Virus record (IMG/VR): IMGVR_UViG_3300032523_001141
Span: 55,991-119,990 of that record
DNA: 64,000 nt
Strand: one strand, 5' to 3'
Origin: a virus
The notes under the pieces were generated by a model. The model saw nothing but the letters and a program-made list of their open reading frames with translations, had not been told where the DNA came from and ran no database searches. Position 1 is the first letter of the stretch; each line of letters opens with the position of its first letter. Positions 41,803 to 49,557 of the stretch are shown one piece after another. The position numbers and the translations under genes are program-made.

Positions 41803-43731
41803 TTATGACAACGCAGCGAGTACGTTGCCTCCGTGACGGTTAATCATCTGCGTCGCGAAACCGGGCTGTTTAGGAGCCTCACCGCGAGCTAGTGCCATAT
41901 TTTGCTGATGCCGGTAAGCCGGGTCTAGTGTTTTGCGCCAGCTTTCAGTATTTGCCTGCATATGCAGTTGATTGTCGCCTCTATTTTTTACGGTCATTAG
42001 ATGCTTTACGAAATTACGCCACACAGATTCATCTTTGCTGTAAGCGACAGGCGTAGCTTTAAGTTGCGCTAGATACGGCTCAGCTTCTGCTGCTTTTGCG
42101 CGCACCTTTACGTCAGGCGGAATAATAGTCGGGTCGGCGTGGAACTTGAATTTAGTGGGGTCATGCGTGACGCCCATGTGATGCGGCAGCGGGTCGTCCA
42201 CGTACCACTCATTCGGGGCCTTGAGCATTAATTCGCGTAAGATAGCATTCTTTTGATCGTATCTTTTAGCGTCAGAATGCTCTTTGGCGGCACGCAGCTG
42301 CAAAATAATTGCGGGTGTTTTATTTACCGTTTCTTTTTGCTCTTTGTGCGTATAGTAGGCGGGCTCTGTTTGCAGATAATCCTTGGCAATTTCTTTGGCG
42401 ATTTGATCATTGTCGGTATGTTCTCGCTCATCTTCGACTCCCGTAGCTAATTGTTTAGGTGAGAATTTACTGTCGGGGATATTGTCCGCCGTAACGCTCG
42501 GAAGAATATCGGCAGCTGTCTTTTTAGCGGCGTTAGCAATAATATGCTGCAAGGCCGCGAGTCGGCCGGCGGCGACACTTGGCGCCATAAAGTTTTTGTG
42601 GCCTGCCATCATTTCCGCTGCTGCGGACGGGTTGTACATCTTGCGCTGGGCTGCGTCCCACTTATCAAGATTTTTTCGTCGCAACTTATTAAGAATGTCC
42701 ACCGCGACAAAATGAGTGCGAGACCCCGCAAAATTGCGCTGTTTTTCTTGACGATGTTTTTCGCTCCACGCATTGTCTACCGGGGCTACTGGCAATACAC
42801 GCGGATTTGTCGCTTTTATGCCGGTCTCTTCTTCAAGTTCGCGAATCGCCGCTTGCCCGGGATCTTCACCGGGATCTATACCGCCCCCCGGAACAGCAAA
42901 AGATTTGTCTGTATTCCAAATTCCGCCGTAAATGCGGCCTTTAGGGTCGTGCGCGTAAACCTCTACTCGTTCGCGCCACGGTAATTTGTCGGCCGGCGTA
43001 TCCCACGGCGCGCCTTCGTGCGCTGCAGTCTTGCGCGTGCTGCAACAACCAAACTTTTTACAAACACATGTCGCGGGGCAGGTGCACGTTCCAGAACAAC
43101 TGCAGTCGTAAGTTGTTTTATCGTCAGATGCGGCTTTTAGCTCGCCGCGACCAGACGCAGCATCAAATTTGCTTACGGCATTATTACCAAGAACTCGGCG
43201 GCGGCGGCAAGCAACTGTAATGTGAAACGCGTGGTCGCCGTTCGGTAACGGTGATAGGCCGTAACTTTTGCGGAGCGCGGTCAGCGCGGGGCTAACAACT
43301 TGCACAGCCCAGACGCGGCTAATACCGTCTACGTTGCTGACTGGTATTTCCTTTACAGGCCCGAGCCCGTAGTTGAACATTTGCCCGCGTTCATTAATCT
43401 TGTCCGCACCGATAGCCGCTACCTCATCGGCCGTAAGCACCGAGATATGCGCATTTAACGCGTCTTCAGCCACCCCGGGGACGTTCATTAGGCCTGCAAT
43501 CGGGAGCTCAGCGCCGGGCGCGGTTAACGCCGAAAACAGACCGCGCACGAAAGCGTTCGGCACTGACAGCAGCAGCCAGCCGCTTTTAGACAGGTACAGG
43601 CGGCCGGCAAGATGATAGTTTGTAGCGGCAGTTTTGCAATTAAGCGCTACACAGCCGTGCGCGTGTCCGCGCGCGTAGAAAACTTCCTGCAGTTCAGGAG
43701 ATAGCGGCTGTAAAAAAGATATACCATCCAT
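41803..43731 (-). CDS. Fusion: 2H phosphoesterase-like domain, Cys cluster, Nudix hydrolase, C-terminal helical domain
   Basis: 642 residues from the ATG at 43731, with GGAG right after the tRNA-Asn. The N-terminal ~180 residues show two HxSx/HxTx motifs (AHISVLT with His95, FHITVA with His170), plus an SPALTALRKSYGL segment. This is the pattern of 2H phosphoesterases that open 2',3'- or 1'',2''-cyclic phosphates. A dense metal-type cluster follows at about 207-230 (CSCSGTCTC, CVCKKFGCC). A Nudix box lies at about 275-300 (GGGIDPGEDPGQAAIRELEE then ETGI), with the expected G-x5-E-x7-RELEEETG spacing. The remaining 300 residues are helical and unassigned. Domain order suggests stepwise processing of an ADP-ribose- or nucleotide-type substrate. 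Confidence 0.75.
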   Translation of the reverse strand: MDGISFLQPLSPELQEVFYARGHAHGCVALNCKTAATNYHLAGRLYLSKSGWLLLSVPNAFVRGLFSALTAPGAELPIAGLMNVPGVAEDALNAHISVLTADEVAAIGADKINERGQMFNYGLGPVKEIPVSNVDGISRVWAVQVVSPALTALRKSYGLSPLPNGDHAFHITVACRRRRVLGNNAVSKFDAASGRGELKAASDDKTTYDCSCSGTCTCPATCVCKKFGCCSTRKTAAHEGAPWDTPADKLPWRERVEVYAHDPKGRIYGGIWNTDKSFAVPGGGIDPGEDPGQAAIRELEEETGIKATNPRVLPVAPVDNAWSEKHRQEKQRNFAGSRTHFVAVDILNKLRRKNLDKWDAAQRKMYNPSAAAEMMAGHKNFMAPSVAAGRLAALQHIIANAAKKTAADILPSVTADNIPDSKFSPKQLATGVEDEREHTDNDQIAKEIAKDYLQTEPAYYTHKEQKETVNKTPAIILQLRAAKEHSDAKRYDQKNAILRELMLKAPNEWYVDDPLPHHMGVTHDPTKFKFHADPTIIPPDVKVRAKAAEAEPYLAQLKATPVAYSKDESVWRNFVKHLMTVKNRGDNQLHMQANTESWRKTLDPAYRHQQNMALARGEAPKQPGFATQMINRHGGNVLAALS

Positions 43732-43742
43732 ACTCACTCCAG

Positions 43743-43814
43743 CTGCCCGACTAGGATTTGAACCTAGAACCTAAGCATTAACAGTGCTCCGCGCTACCGT
43801 TGCGCCATCGGGCA
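43743..43814 (-). tRNA. tRNA-Asn (GTT)
   Basis: 72 bases fold into a full cloverleaf: acceptor TGCCCGA/TCGGGCA with discriminator G, D-arm GCGC/GCGC, anticodon arm GAGCA-CTGTTAA-TGCTT with anticodon GTT, and T-arm CTAGG-TTCAAAT-CCTAG. CCA is not encoded. It sits between the holin-like genes and the Nudix fusion, with the next ribosome binding site starting at its 3' end, so processing from a shared transcript is likely. Confidence 0.95.
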
Positions 43815-43817
43815 GAA

Positions 43818-44000
43818 TTAAGCAGCTGTATTGTTCCGGGTGCTGTAATTAAAATCGTGCGTTTGGATGTCTTTGGATTGGCTACTAACGTCCGCACTGG
43901 CTGCAAAAAGCAAACCCAGCGCGCAAACAGCGGCTAAAAACCACGCTAAAAGGCTAAGCCGGTAGCGCTGATCAATCGTCATTGTTGCGGAGTGTGTCAT
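43818..44000 (-). CDS. Small membrane protein, 60 aa
   Basis: Starts at the ATG at 44000, with a GAGA-type site, or at the ATG at 43982; it overlaps the end of the holin-like gene. One membrane span (SLLAWFLAAVCALGLLFAAS) is followed by a short polar tail. It ends 4 bases before the tRNA-Asn. The small size and partnership with a multi-span protein are consistent with a lysis accessory or exported peptide. Confidence 0.45.
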   Translation of the reverse strand: MTHSATMTIDQRYRLSLLAWFLAAVCALGLLFAASADVSSQSKDIQTHDFNYSTRNNTAA

Positions 44001-44322
44001 CGCGATCTCGCTCGTGGTGAATAATTACTTTAATTCCAGCGCCAGACAAGATAGAAATTAAAATGTCAGTAACGGTTGATCCGCCCATGCCAGCTAATAC
44101 GCATATCCCAATCAAGCCACTTACATTTTCGGCGTTTCGGTAGTTTTGATACCACAAAAGTGCGACGGCTAAGCCGAGAAACCCGGCGTTTAACATCGCG
44201 CTTATTAACGCCAGTTTAGAGAGTTTTCGAGCGAAACGCAAAAATGTCGCTAGCCCGGCGAAAGCCGCTACACCGAACGCGCTGGCAAATACAGCTAGCG
44301 AATGAGAATATTCGTCTAACAC
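43972..44322 (-). CDS. Holin-like multi-span membrane protein, 116 aa
   Basis: Start taken as the GTG at 44322, with TAGGTAG upstream; the frame is open further but covers a hairpin-rich leader. Three membrane segments are seen: SLAVFASAFGVAAFAGLATFL; ALISAMLNAGFLGLAVALLWY, followed by a short polar loop; and GLIGICVLAGMGGSTVTDIL. The polar end is acidic/basic (HHERDRDDTLRNNDD). This topology and the LNAGFLGLAVALLWY segment resemble phage holin-like families. It could be the pinholin/holin or a membrane spacer. Regulated by its structured leader. Confidence 0.55.
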   Translation of the reverse strand: MLDEYSHSLAVFASAFGVAAFAGLATFLRFARKLSKLALISAMLNAGFLGLAVALLWYQNYRNAENVSGLIGICVLAGMGGSTVTDILISILSGAGIKVIIHHERDRDDTLRNNDD

Positions 44323-44601
44323 GTTGCTACCTAGTAAGTTATGTAAAATTTGTGTGTGTATTTGTTGTAAGCTCCTGTGATCCCCTCCACAGGCCCGGAC
44401 CTCGTCGAAACGAGGCATGCAATGACTTTCTAAGGCGTAAACTCAACCTCGTGCGGCATTCATTGCTCCACCAACCGTGAGCGCGGCCAAAGCCTGACCA
44501 CGGATTCCTGTCAGCCCGTAAAACATCCCTGTTGTACGAACTGCTTCCCTAACCAGTCGGCCACCACGACTAACTTACAACATGTCAAGTTTAACAGAAA
44601 T
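44323..44601 (-). other. Structured intergenic leader upstream of holin-like gene
   Basis: 279 bases without a confident gene. Two perfect hairpins lie near the downstream start: CCTCGT-TTCG-ACGAGG at 44400-44415 and CCTGTG-8 nt-CACAGG at 44374-44393. Upstream there are short overlapping frames (one of about 27 residues, MFYGLTGIRGQALAALTVGG with seven more, without a good ribosome binding site). At 44586-44600 is an element similar to two other intergenic sites. A TTGACA near 44582 has no matching -10. Untranslated leader, small regulatory RNA or decayed gene are all possible. Confidence 0.4.
44586..44600 (-). promoter_or_regulatory. Candidate phage promoter element TTTCTGTTAAACTTG
   Basis: Minus-strand TTTCTGTTAAACTTG resembles TTTTCTGTATACTTGTA (54885-54901) and TTTTCTGTGTGTTTGTA (49924-49940). 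Each lies in an intergenic gap in front of a gene group. Shared core TTTCTGT...TTG. Could be the promoter recognised by the phage polymerase, but only three copies were spotted by eye. Confidence 0.35.
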
Positions 44602-45606
44602 TTACAAAATTTTTGCGGCAATCAAACAGCCCCTGGCAACTGCGTGAAGCGGATCCGCTGCATGCCTAACTTCTTTAACGGCCAGCGGAAACCCATTTGC
44701 AGCCAATTTTTCGGCAAGTAATTTAACAAAACCCGCAGCTTTTGATGTTCCGCCCGCTACGGCAATAGGTAGCGGAGCTTTGAACTTCGGTAGCAACTTG
44801 TGCCCGGTTAGCGCCGCGGCAAGTTGCTTTGTGGTGTAGTCAATCAGCCGTTCGTAATACGCCGACACAGCAGCCAAAATGTGATTTTCGTTTGGCTCGC
44901 CTACTTGAAACACGCCGTGCTCTTTTTCCGCCTGCACAACGCTATCCGGCTCGTTAACAGCTACGGCCGACATTCGATCAACCCAGTCGCCGGATTTGGT
45001 TGTCGAAAACATTACAGTAGGCTCGCCGCTAAGCATTACGCAGACATTTACCATACCGGCACCAAAAGATAAGCCAATACCGGTGTAATCGTCGTTTTCA
45101 AATTCTGAGTAGCACAGCGCCTCAGCTTCGTTAATAGCCCGCGCAAGATAGCCGGCCCCGGCCAAAATAAGCTTAACGACGTCTTCGTGGTACCCGACGT
45201 CAAAATCCGTGTCTTCTTGATCTACAGGCTGCGCCGGAATACAGAACACGATCTTTTCGTCCGCCTCGTCGGCTTTACCCACGACTTCTTGCAGAATAAA
45301 AGCTAGTATGCGTTTTGCGTCTTTTTCTTTAGGGCTAACAACTCCGCGATACATCGGACGTTTGGCCGAGTCATTGCGCTCAACGGCTTTCTCGATTGCG
45401 TCCTGCCCGAGCAGAATAAAGGTACCGTCCTCGTCTTTTACAAATATTTTGCCGGCGAGCCCCTTTTCAATCATTTTGGTAGCGACTGGCGTGGTTGGCT
45501 TAATTGCGTAAAACGCGTCGCGAAAGTCTTTGTAGTCCACGTTTCCCTCTGCGCCGTCTTTCGCGAGGACAATGAACGATGTACCAACGTCTAAACCTTT
45601 TGCCAT
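44602..45606 (-). CDS. Actin-like ATPase (ParM/MreB/Hsp70-fold)
   Basis: 334 residues. Phosphate-1 loop: GLDVGTSFIVLA (4-15). Phosphate-2: GIGLSFGAGMVNVCVML. Adenosine motif: PIAVAGGTSKAAGF near the C-terminus. A connect segment is seen at LARAINEAEALCY. All are in the order of the actin superfamily, and length fits ParM-type segregation actins. It would form filaments in the host, for example to position phage DNA or virions. A 102-residue membrane-anchored protein is encoded one base upstream and could be an anchor. No centromere-like repeat array was seen next to it. Confidence 0.85.
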   Translation of the reverse strand: MAKGLDVGTSFIVLAKDGAEGNVDYKDFRDAFYAIKPTTPVATKMIEKGLAGKIFVKDEDGTFILLGQDAIEKAVERNDSAKRPMYRGVVSPKEKDAKRILAFILQEVVGKADEADEKIVFCIPAQPVDQEDTDFDVGYHEDVVKLILAGAGYLARAINEAEALCYSEFENDDYTGIGLSFGAGMVNVCVMLSGEPTVMFSTTKSGDWVDRMSAVAVNEPDSVVQAEKEHGVFQVGEPNENHILAAVSAYYERLIDYTTKQLAAALTGHKLLPKFKAPLPIAVAGGTSKAAGFVKLLAEKLAANGFPLAVKEVRHAADPLHAVARGCLIAAKIL

Positions 45607-45607
45607 A

Positions 45608-45916
45608 TTATTTGCCCTTTAACTGAGCGAGTTTAGAAACCGAGGTTTGAATATCATCCTGTGTTGTCGTAGTTTTGCCAATAGCGGTATCTTGCATTTT
45701 AGCTAAACCGTCCGTCCGAATTGTCGTTACGTATTTAGTGTCGTCAATGTTTACAGCTGCTTTTATTGCTGCTGAAGTTTTAGCAGCCTTTAGAAAGCTA
45801 GCGGGCTGTTGTGTATTAGATTGCAACGCGCCAGCTATTTTGTCTACGCGCCCAACAAGATAACCAGCGACAAAACTACCCAAAATGCCTAAAAATACGA
45901 TAAGGTTTATTGTCAT
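45608..45916 (-). CDS. Membrane-anchored protein paired with actin-like ATPase, 102 aa
   Basis: An N-terminal span (LIVFLGILGSFVAGYLVGRV) is followed by an Ala/Lys-rich soluble tail (FLKAAKTSAAIKAAVN) and a Thr-rich C-terminus. It ends one base before the actin-like start and overlaps the homing endonuclease stop as ATGA. Position suggests it recruits the filament to the membrane. No family recognised. Confidence 0.5.
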   Translation of the reverse strand: MTINLIVFLGILGSFVAGYLVGRVDKIAGALQSNTQQPASFLKAAKTSAAIKAAVNIDDTKYVTTIRTDGLAKMQDTAIGKTTTTQDDIQTSVSKLAQLKGK

Positions 45917-46539
45917 GGTTTAGACCATCCTTTGTGGTTTTTTCGCGAGCCTCGATGCACGCAGCACATGTGAGCGTGATCTAAGTTATTTTTGCGACAA
46001 AACGCTCTTAAATTGTGCACAGTCTTTGAGTTACCAGCAGGATCTAAAAATTTAAAAGTTTTGGCTTGCTGGGCTTGCGCCATAGCTGCACCAAGTCTTT
46101 GTGGTTGCCCTCTGCGGTCATAGACAAACGCGTGAATGCCGGCGCATGCGGCCGCCGACTTCTTACCGCCAAGTGAGCCCCATTGGCGCCGCTCATCTGT
46201 TGTCGCGTATATGCGGCCGCCAATATTGCGGTTTATGCAGATCGCGGGCCCGACGTGACTAGCCTCTAAAGCTTCTCTAATTAACGTATTTTCCCGTTCA
46301 GCAAGTCGCCGTAAACTAGTGCGAGAAACAGCCCGATATTCTGCGTGCAGCACGACTTTTAAGGCGTCTGCCTGATATTCGGCGTTTTTTGCGTCGTTGT
46401 ACTGCGCGAACGTAACCAATGAGCCAAAATACTCAACGTCCGCTGCAGGGGTCACGTCGGTTATGCGTGACCCGTAGTAAAATTTGTAATCCAGTGCGGG
46501 ATACAAAATAACGTAAACATAATGCCAGCGCTTTTCCAT
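45913..46539 (-). CDS. GIY-YIG homing endonuclease with NUMOD-like DNA-binding repeat
   Basis: 208 residues. N-terminal WHYVYVILYP followed by FYYGSR matches the GIY...YIG core, with Arg and Glu residues in RRLAERENTLIREA. The C-terminus has FLDPAGNSKTVHNLRAFCR, then MCCVHRGSRKNHKGW, a NUMOD-type repeat used for target DNA contact. Free-standing homing nucleases cut related phage genomes and spread by repair. Its ATG at 46539 follows a hairpin whose loop holds the ribosome binding site. It lies in a likely accessory island next to an actin-like gene. Confidence 0.8.
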   Translation of the reverse strand: MEKRWHYVYVILYPALDYKFYYGSRITDVTPAADVEYFGSLVTFAQYNDAKNAEYQADALKVVLHAEYRAVSRTSLRRLAERENTLIREALEASHVGPAICINRNIGGRIYATTDERRQWGSLGGKKSAAACAGIHAFVYDRRGQPQRLGAAMAQAQQAKTFKFLDPAGNSKTVHNLRAFCRKNNLDHAHMCCVHRGSRKNHKGWSKP

Positions 46540-46540
46540 A

Positions 46541-46558
46541 CACTGAGTCCTTTCAGTG
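46541..46558 (-). promoter_or_regulatory. Hairpin presenting the ribosome binding site of the homing endonuclease
   Basis: On the transcript, CACTGA and TCAGTG pair perfectly around the loop AAGGAC, one base before the ATG at 46539 (TATGG). The only good ribosome binding site is in the loop and partly next to the stem. A second hairpin (GCGGTTAG/CTAGCCGC at 46567-46588) lies upstream. Similar sequestering hairpins silence T4 homing nuclease genes in early transcripts. Confidence 0.6.
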
Positions 46559-46606
46559 CTGTAGGCGCGGCTAGGCCAAACTAACCGCTAGTATTAATTT
46601 AACCTT

Positions 46607-47062
46607 TTACGGGGCGGTTTCAGAAGCTAATTTGGCGTCCAGTATTAGTAATTCAGGCGCCCAAATGGCTGCTGGGTCTACAGCGCCGGGCGCAAACACG
46701 GGCAACGTCTCAGTAATAGACTGCCGAGATTTAATGTTGTCTAGAACTGTTTGACTGGCGTCGCCGACAAACTCCGGCAAGTCATCAATCCATATGTCAA
46801 TTTTTATGTTGCGCGCTTCGGCGACAGCGCGCTTTGGCTTGTGATTGGAAAAAATAGTGCCGAGGATAAGTTCTGCCGTTTGCGCGCCAATAACGTCGGC
46901 GAGCTGGGCATGGTTCTCTGGCGTATCGTGTCGCGCAGTGATAACCCACACACGATGACCCCGCATAACGCAGAGCCGAACAAAAAGCCGCCAAAACTCA
47001 ATATCAGCCGTAAACGTGCAGTCAAAATCAAGAGCAATAACCAGCGTCCTATGCGGCGTCAT
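46607..47062 (-). CDS. HAD-superfamily phosphatase
   Basis: 151 residues. Motif I is ALDFDCTFTAD (nucleophile Asp12 and Asp14), motif II is VITARHD with Thr42, and motif III/IV are a Lys and WIDDLPEF with Asp93/Asp94. The short length lacks a large cap, which suits a small substrate or a nucleotide/sugar phosphate. It overlaps the GT9 gene as ATGA. In this context it may act on sugar phosphates for the neighbouring glycosyltransferases or on nucleotide ends. Confidence 0.8.
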   Translation of the reverse strand: MTPHRTLVIALDFDCTFTADIEFWRLFVRLCVMRGHRVWVITARHDTPENHAQLADVIGAQTAELILGTIFSNHKPKRAVAEARNIKIDIWIDDLPEFVGDASQTVLDNIKSRQSITETLPVFAPGAVDPAAIWAPELLILDAKLASETAP

Positions 47063-48042
47063 TTTTTAGGCTCGTATTCCAAGTTGTCCATATACCGAGA
47101 GATAATGCGCGCTACATCGTCAACCTCGATCATAAACATGCACTGCGCAATCCATTGCCCGTCTTCAAGCATGACGGGCGACAGGCATAAGCTCTTATCT
47201 TTGTCGTCGCCGTCGCCTAATGGGATAACGCGACTTTTCCAGCAGCCGCCTTGATCGCAGCAAGGCAGCATGCCGCACGTGTGTAAAAATTGCTGGTCCG
47301 GCCCTTGCTCCCAGTGTGCCGGTTCACGGCCACCGGCAATGACAATACTCGCGCGAGACTTGCGATTAAATCGGGGGTGCGGCGGGACAGCATACGATAA
47401 ATGCATAGGAAAGCTAACGCCGCTGATAACCCCGAAACTATGATAAACAAGACGAATAAGCTGCCGCGTGTCCGTCTTTCCGATCATGTTAATTACGTTT
47501 TTGCCGACTAGCGTTGGATGAATGTGTTCGTTTGCACCTACCTGCACGAACCATACGTCAAGGAATTTGTCCACAAGTTCTTGATACCGATAAAACGCCC
47601 AAGCTTTAGCGGTAAAATCTTGTTTGTGTCCCGCGTTGATTATCCAATACGGCACGTCTCGCCCAACAATCTCGTGTACCGCAGACAGCCAAGATTGCTC
47701 AACGGCTGTAATGTTAATTAAACTGTGAAACCGTGTCGGTTTAATTGTCACGCCAAGGCGCTCGGCTAAGAACTCTCCGAAGGCTGTCGAAAACCTTACC
47801 GGATGCGTGTTGCTGCGGTGAATAGCAGGATAATCGCACCGCATCACTGTGACCTCTGGATCTGCGTCATCCAGCGGCGTGATAAATTTGCAGCCGTCAA
47901 ATATCTCGCGCGCGGGTGTGCGCACATCAGTAATAAACTTGCCCGGATTGGATTCGTGCAAGCTCGCGATGGCATACATCAGCATCACAATATCACCGGG
48001 ACTTTGGTGATTTTTTAGAATCAGTTTTTGCGGCGTTGTCAT
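47059..48042 (-). CDS. Glycosyltransferase family 9-like (heptosyltransferase-like)
   Basis: 327 residues. Early SPGDIVMLMYAIASLHE is like the N-terminal GD loop of ADP-heptose transferases. The C-terminal half has QVGANEHIHP, MIGKTDTRQLIRLVYHS, then GVISGVSFPMHLSYA, matching the GT9 nucleotide-sugar site. Cysteines in CGMLPCCDQGGCW near the end may bind metal. The next gene is a second GT9 fused to a methyltransferase, so the two probably act on one glycan. Targets could be virion proteins, phage DNA bases or the host surface. Confidence 0.75.
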   Translation of the reverse strand: MTTPQKLILKNHQSPGDIVMLMYAIASLHESNPGKFITDVRTPAREIFDGCKFITPLDDADPEVTVMRCDYPAIHRSNTHPVRFSTAFGEFLAERLGVTIKPTRFHSLINITAVEQSWLSAVHEIVGRDVPYWIINAGHKQDFTAKAWAFYRYQELVDKFLDVWFVQVGANEHIHPTLVGKNVINMIGKTDTRQLIRLVYHSFGVISGVSFPMHLSYAVPPHPRFNRKSRASIVIAGGREPAHWEQGPDQQFLHTCGMLPCCDQGGCWKSRVIPLGDGDDKDKSLCLSPVMLEDGQWIAQCMFMIEVDDVARIISRYMDNLEYEPKK

Positions 48043-48043
48043 G

Positions 48044-49555
48044 TTAACGCGTAAGTACTACCTGATGTCCGGCAAATAAAATACGCCACCCATTGTTCAG
48101 CAGCCACGGCACGGCTTTAGCGCCCTTGCCACTGCACTTCGCGCCTTCGTACAGCGTGTCGTCAAATACAATCAGACCCCCGGGCGCTACCTTATCAGCG
48201 CAGAGCTGCGCTTCCGCGAGGCCGTGCTCTTCATGGCCGGCGAGGTATGTGTCCATGCTGTCGAGATAGAACAGATCTACTGGCTCATCTATTTCTTGCA
48301 GCGCGACCAGCGAGTCGGCGCACTTGGTTGTGACTGCGTGGAGGTTATTGCAAATACGGGCGGCATACGCGCTGTGCTCAAGGCTTAAATCGATGCTGAG
48401 CAGCCGGCCTTTTAGGCGTTGCGCAAATAACCCGAATAAAAACGTCGAGTACCCGGCGCCGGCCCAGTCGTTGTCAGAACGTATACAGCCCGTCTCTACC
48501 ATGACGGGTGGGCGACAACGGGCGACCAAATGGTCGAAGATCAGGCCAAAACTCAAGTGGCGGTCGACAAGCACTTTGGGCGCGTGCGCCACGCCTACTA
48601 CGCCGCCATTGCACTTTTTTGTGCAAAGCTGCAGCTGTACATCATGCGCCTGATTTTCTTCAATCCAGCGCGGCGGGGCGAGCATAAGCTGCGCTGCTTG
48701 CGCCACGTACTCCGCAGTAATCTCAGGCTGCGGCACAGTGTTGTACACATGCGCGCTGGCCGTATTTAATTCAACCTGATTGCGGACAATGTTTACGCAA
48801 TTTTTGCGCGGAATAGCGTAATTTGCCGGATTGTGGCCGAACCACACGCCCAACGACGGCGCGTCAATCATGCCGGCCAGATGATACGGACCGCTATCTA
48901 CGCCAATCACTAAATCGGCAAGGCCGATCAGCCCAACAAGCGCGTCGAGGCCGATAAGTTTACGCTCGTAATGATACAAGATGTTCCGTGAGCGCGCAGA
49001 GTGAAACCACGATGTTCTGTGATCCCAATCTAGAAAGATAACTGAGCCGGTCGTGTTTGACAGCAAGATGCGCGCGATGTCGCTGGCCATGTCCGGCGAC
49101 ATGTTTTTCTCCGACGACGACGTGTTGCCCTGCGAGTGAATTAACGTAATCGGGCGCTGCAGATCGGCCACAATTGGCGCCACACGTTCGGAGTAAGATT
49201 TAAACGCCAGCAAGTCGCGATTTTCAAGATACTCGTCCCAAAGCTCAGTGGTGGCTTTGACGCGCGGGGGCATCGGCAAACTGCAAAAATTTCGCCGGAT
49301 TTTATTCTCAACCAAAAAGTCATCCGGACCTAACGCGCGGTGTCGGTTAGGCTCGTACCACGGATGCGGGCGAGCCGTCCCGTTCTCTGTGGTTAGTTGC
49401 GTCGGAACGCCGACGGCCTCGAAGACCGCGCGTTTGTTTTTTGCGCACACAACCACCAGATCAACGCCGCGGCGTCGATACAGCAGCACTTGGTGCGCAA
49501 AATTTGCGCAATCTCCGAGGCCGTGATGAAACGCTACGTAAAATGGCTCAGACAT
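48044..49555 (-). CDS. Bifunctional GT9-like glycosyltransferase and class I methyltransferase
   Basis: 503 residues. The N-terminal ~300 residues are GT9-like (HHGLGDCANFAHQV; ITLIHSQGNTSS; GLADLVIGVDSGPYHLAGMI). From about 350 to the end is a class I methyltransferase-like domain of Methyltransf_24 type (VETGCIRSDNDWAGAG for the SAM loop, SIDLS, FYLDSMDTYL, APGGLIVFDDTLYEG). The fusion and the adjacent GT9 gene suggest a modified sugar such as an O-methylated glycan. Ends 1-2 bases before the next start. Substrate unknown. Confidence 0.7.
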   Translation of the reverse strand: MSEPFYVAFHHGLGDCANFAHQVLLYRRRGVDLVVVCAKNKRAVFEAVGVPTQLTTENGTARPHPWYEPNRHRALGPDDFLVENKIRRNFCSLPMPPRVKATTELWDEYLENRDLLAFKSYSERVAPIVADLQRPITLIHSQGNTSSSEKNMSPDMASDIARILLSNTTGSVIFLDWDHRTSWFHSARSRNILYHYERKLIGLDALVGLIGLADLVIGVDSGPYHLAGMIDAPSLGVWFGHNPANYAIPRKNCVNIVRNQVELNTASAHVYNTVPQPEITAEYVAQAAQLMLAPPRWIEENQAHDVQLQLCTKKCNGGVVGVAHAPKVLVDRHLSFGLIFDHLVARCRPPVMVETGCIRSDNDWAGAGYSTFLFGLFAQRLKGRLLSIDLSLEHSAYAARICNNLHAVTTKCADSLVALQEIDEPVDLFYLDSMDTYLAGHEEHGLAEAQLCADKVAPGGLIVFDDTLYEGAKCSGKGAKAVPWLLNNGWRILFAGHQVVLTR

Positions 49556-49557
49556 GT

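Noticed and set aside
44577-44600. TTGACA as a bacterial -35 box
   Set aside because: No TATAAT-like sequence 16-18 bases downstream; treated only as part of a candidate phage element.
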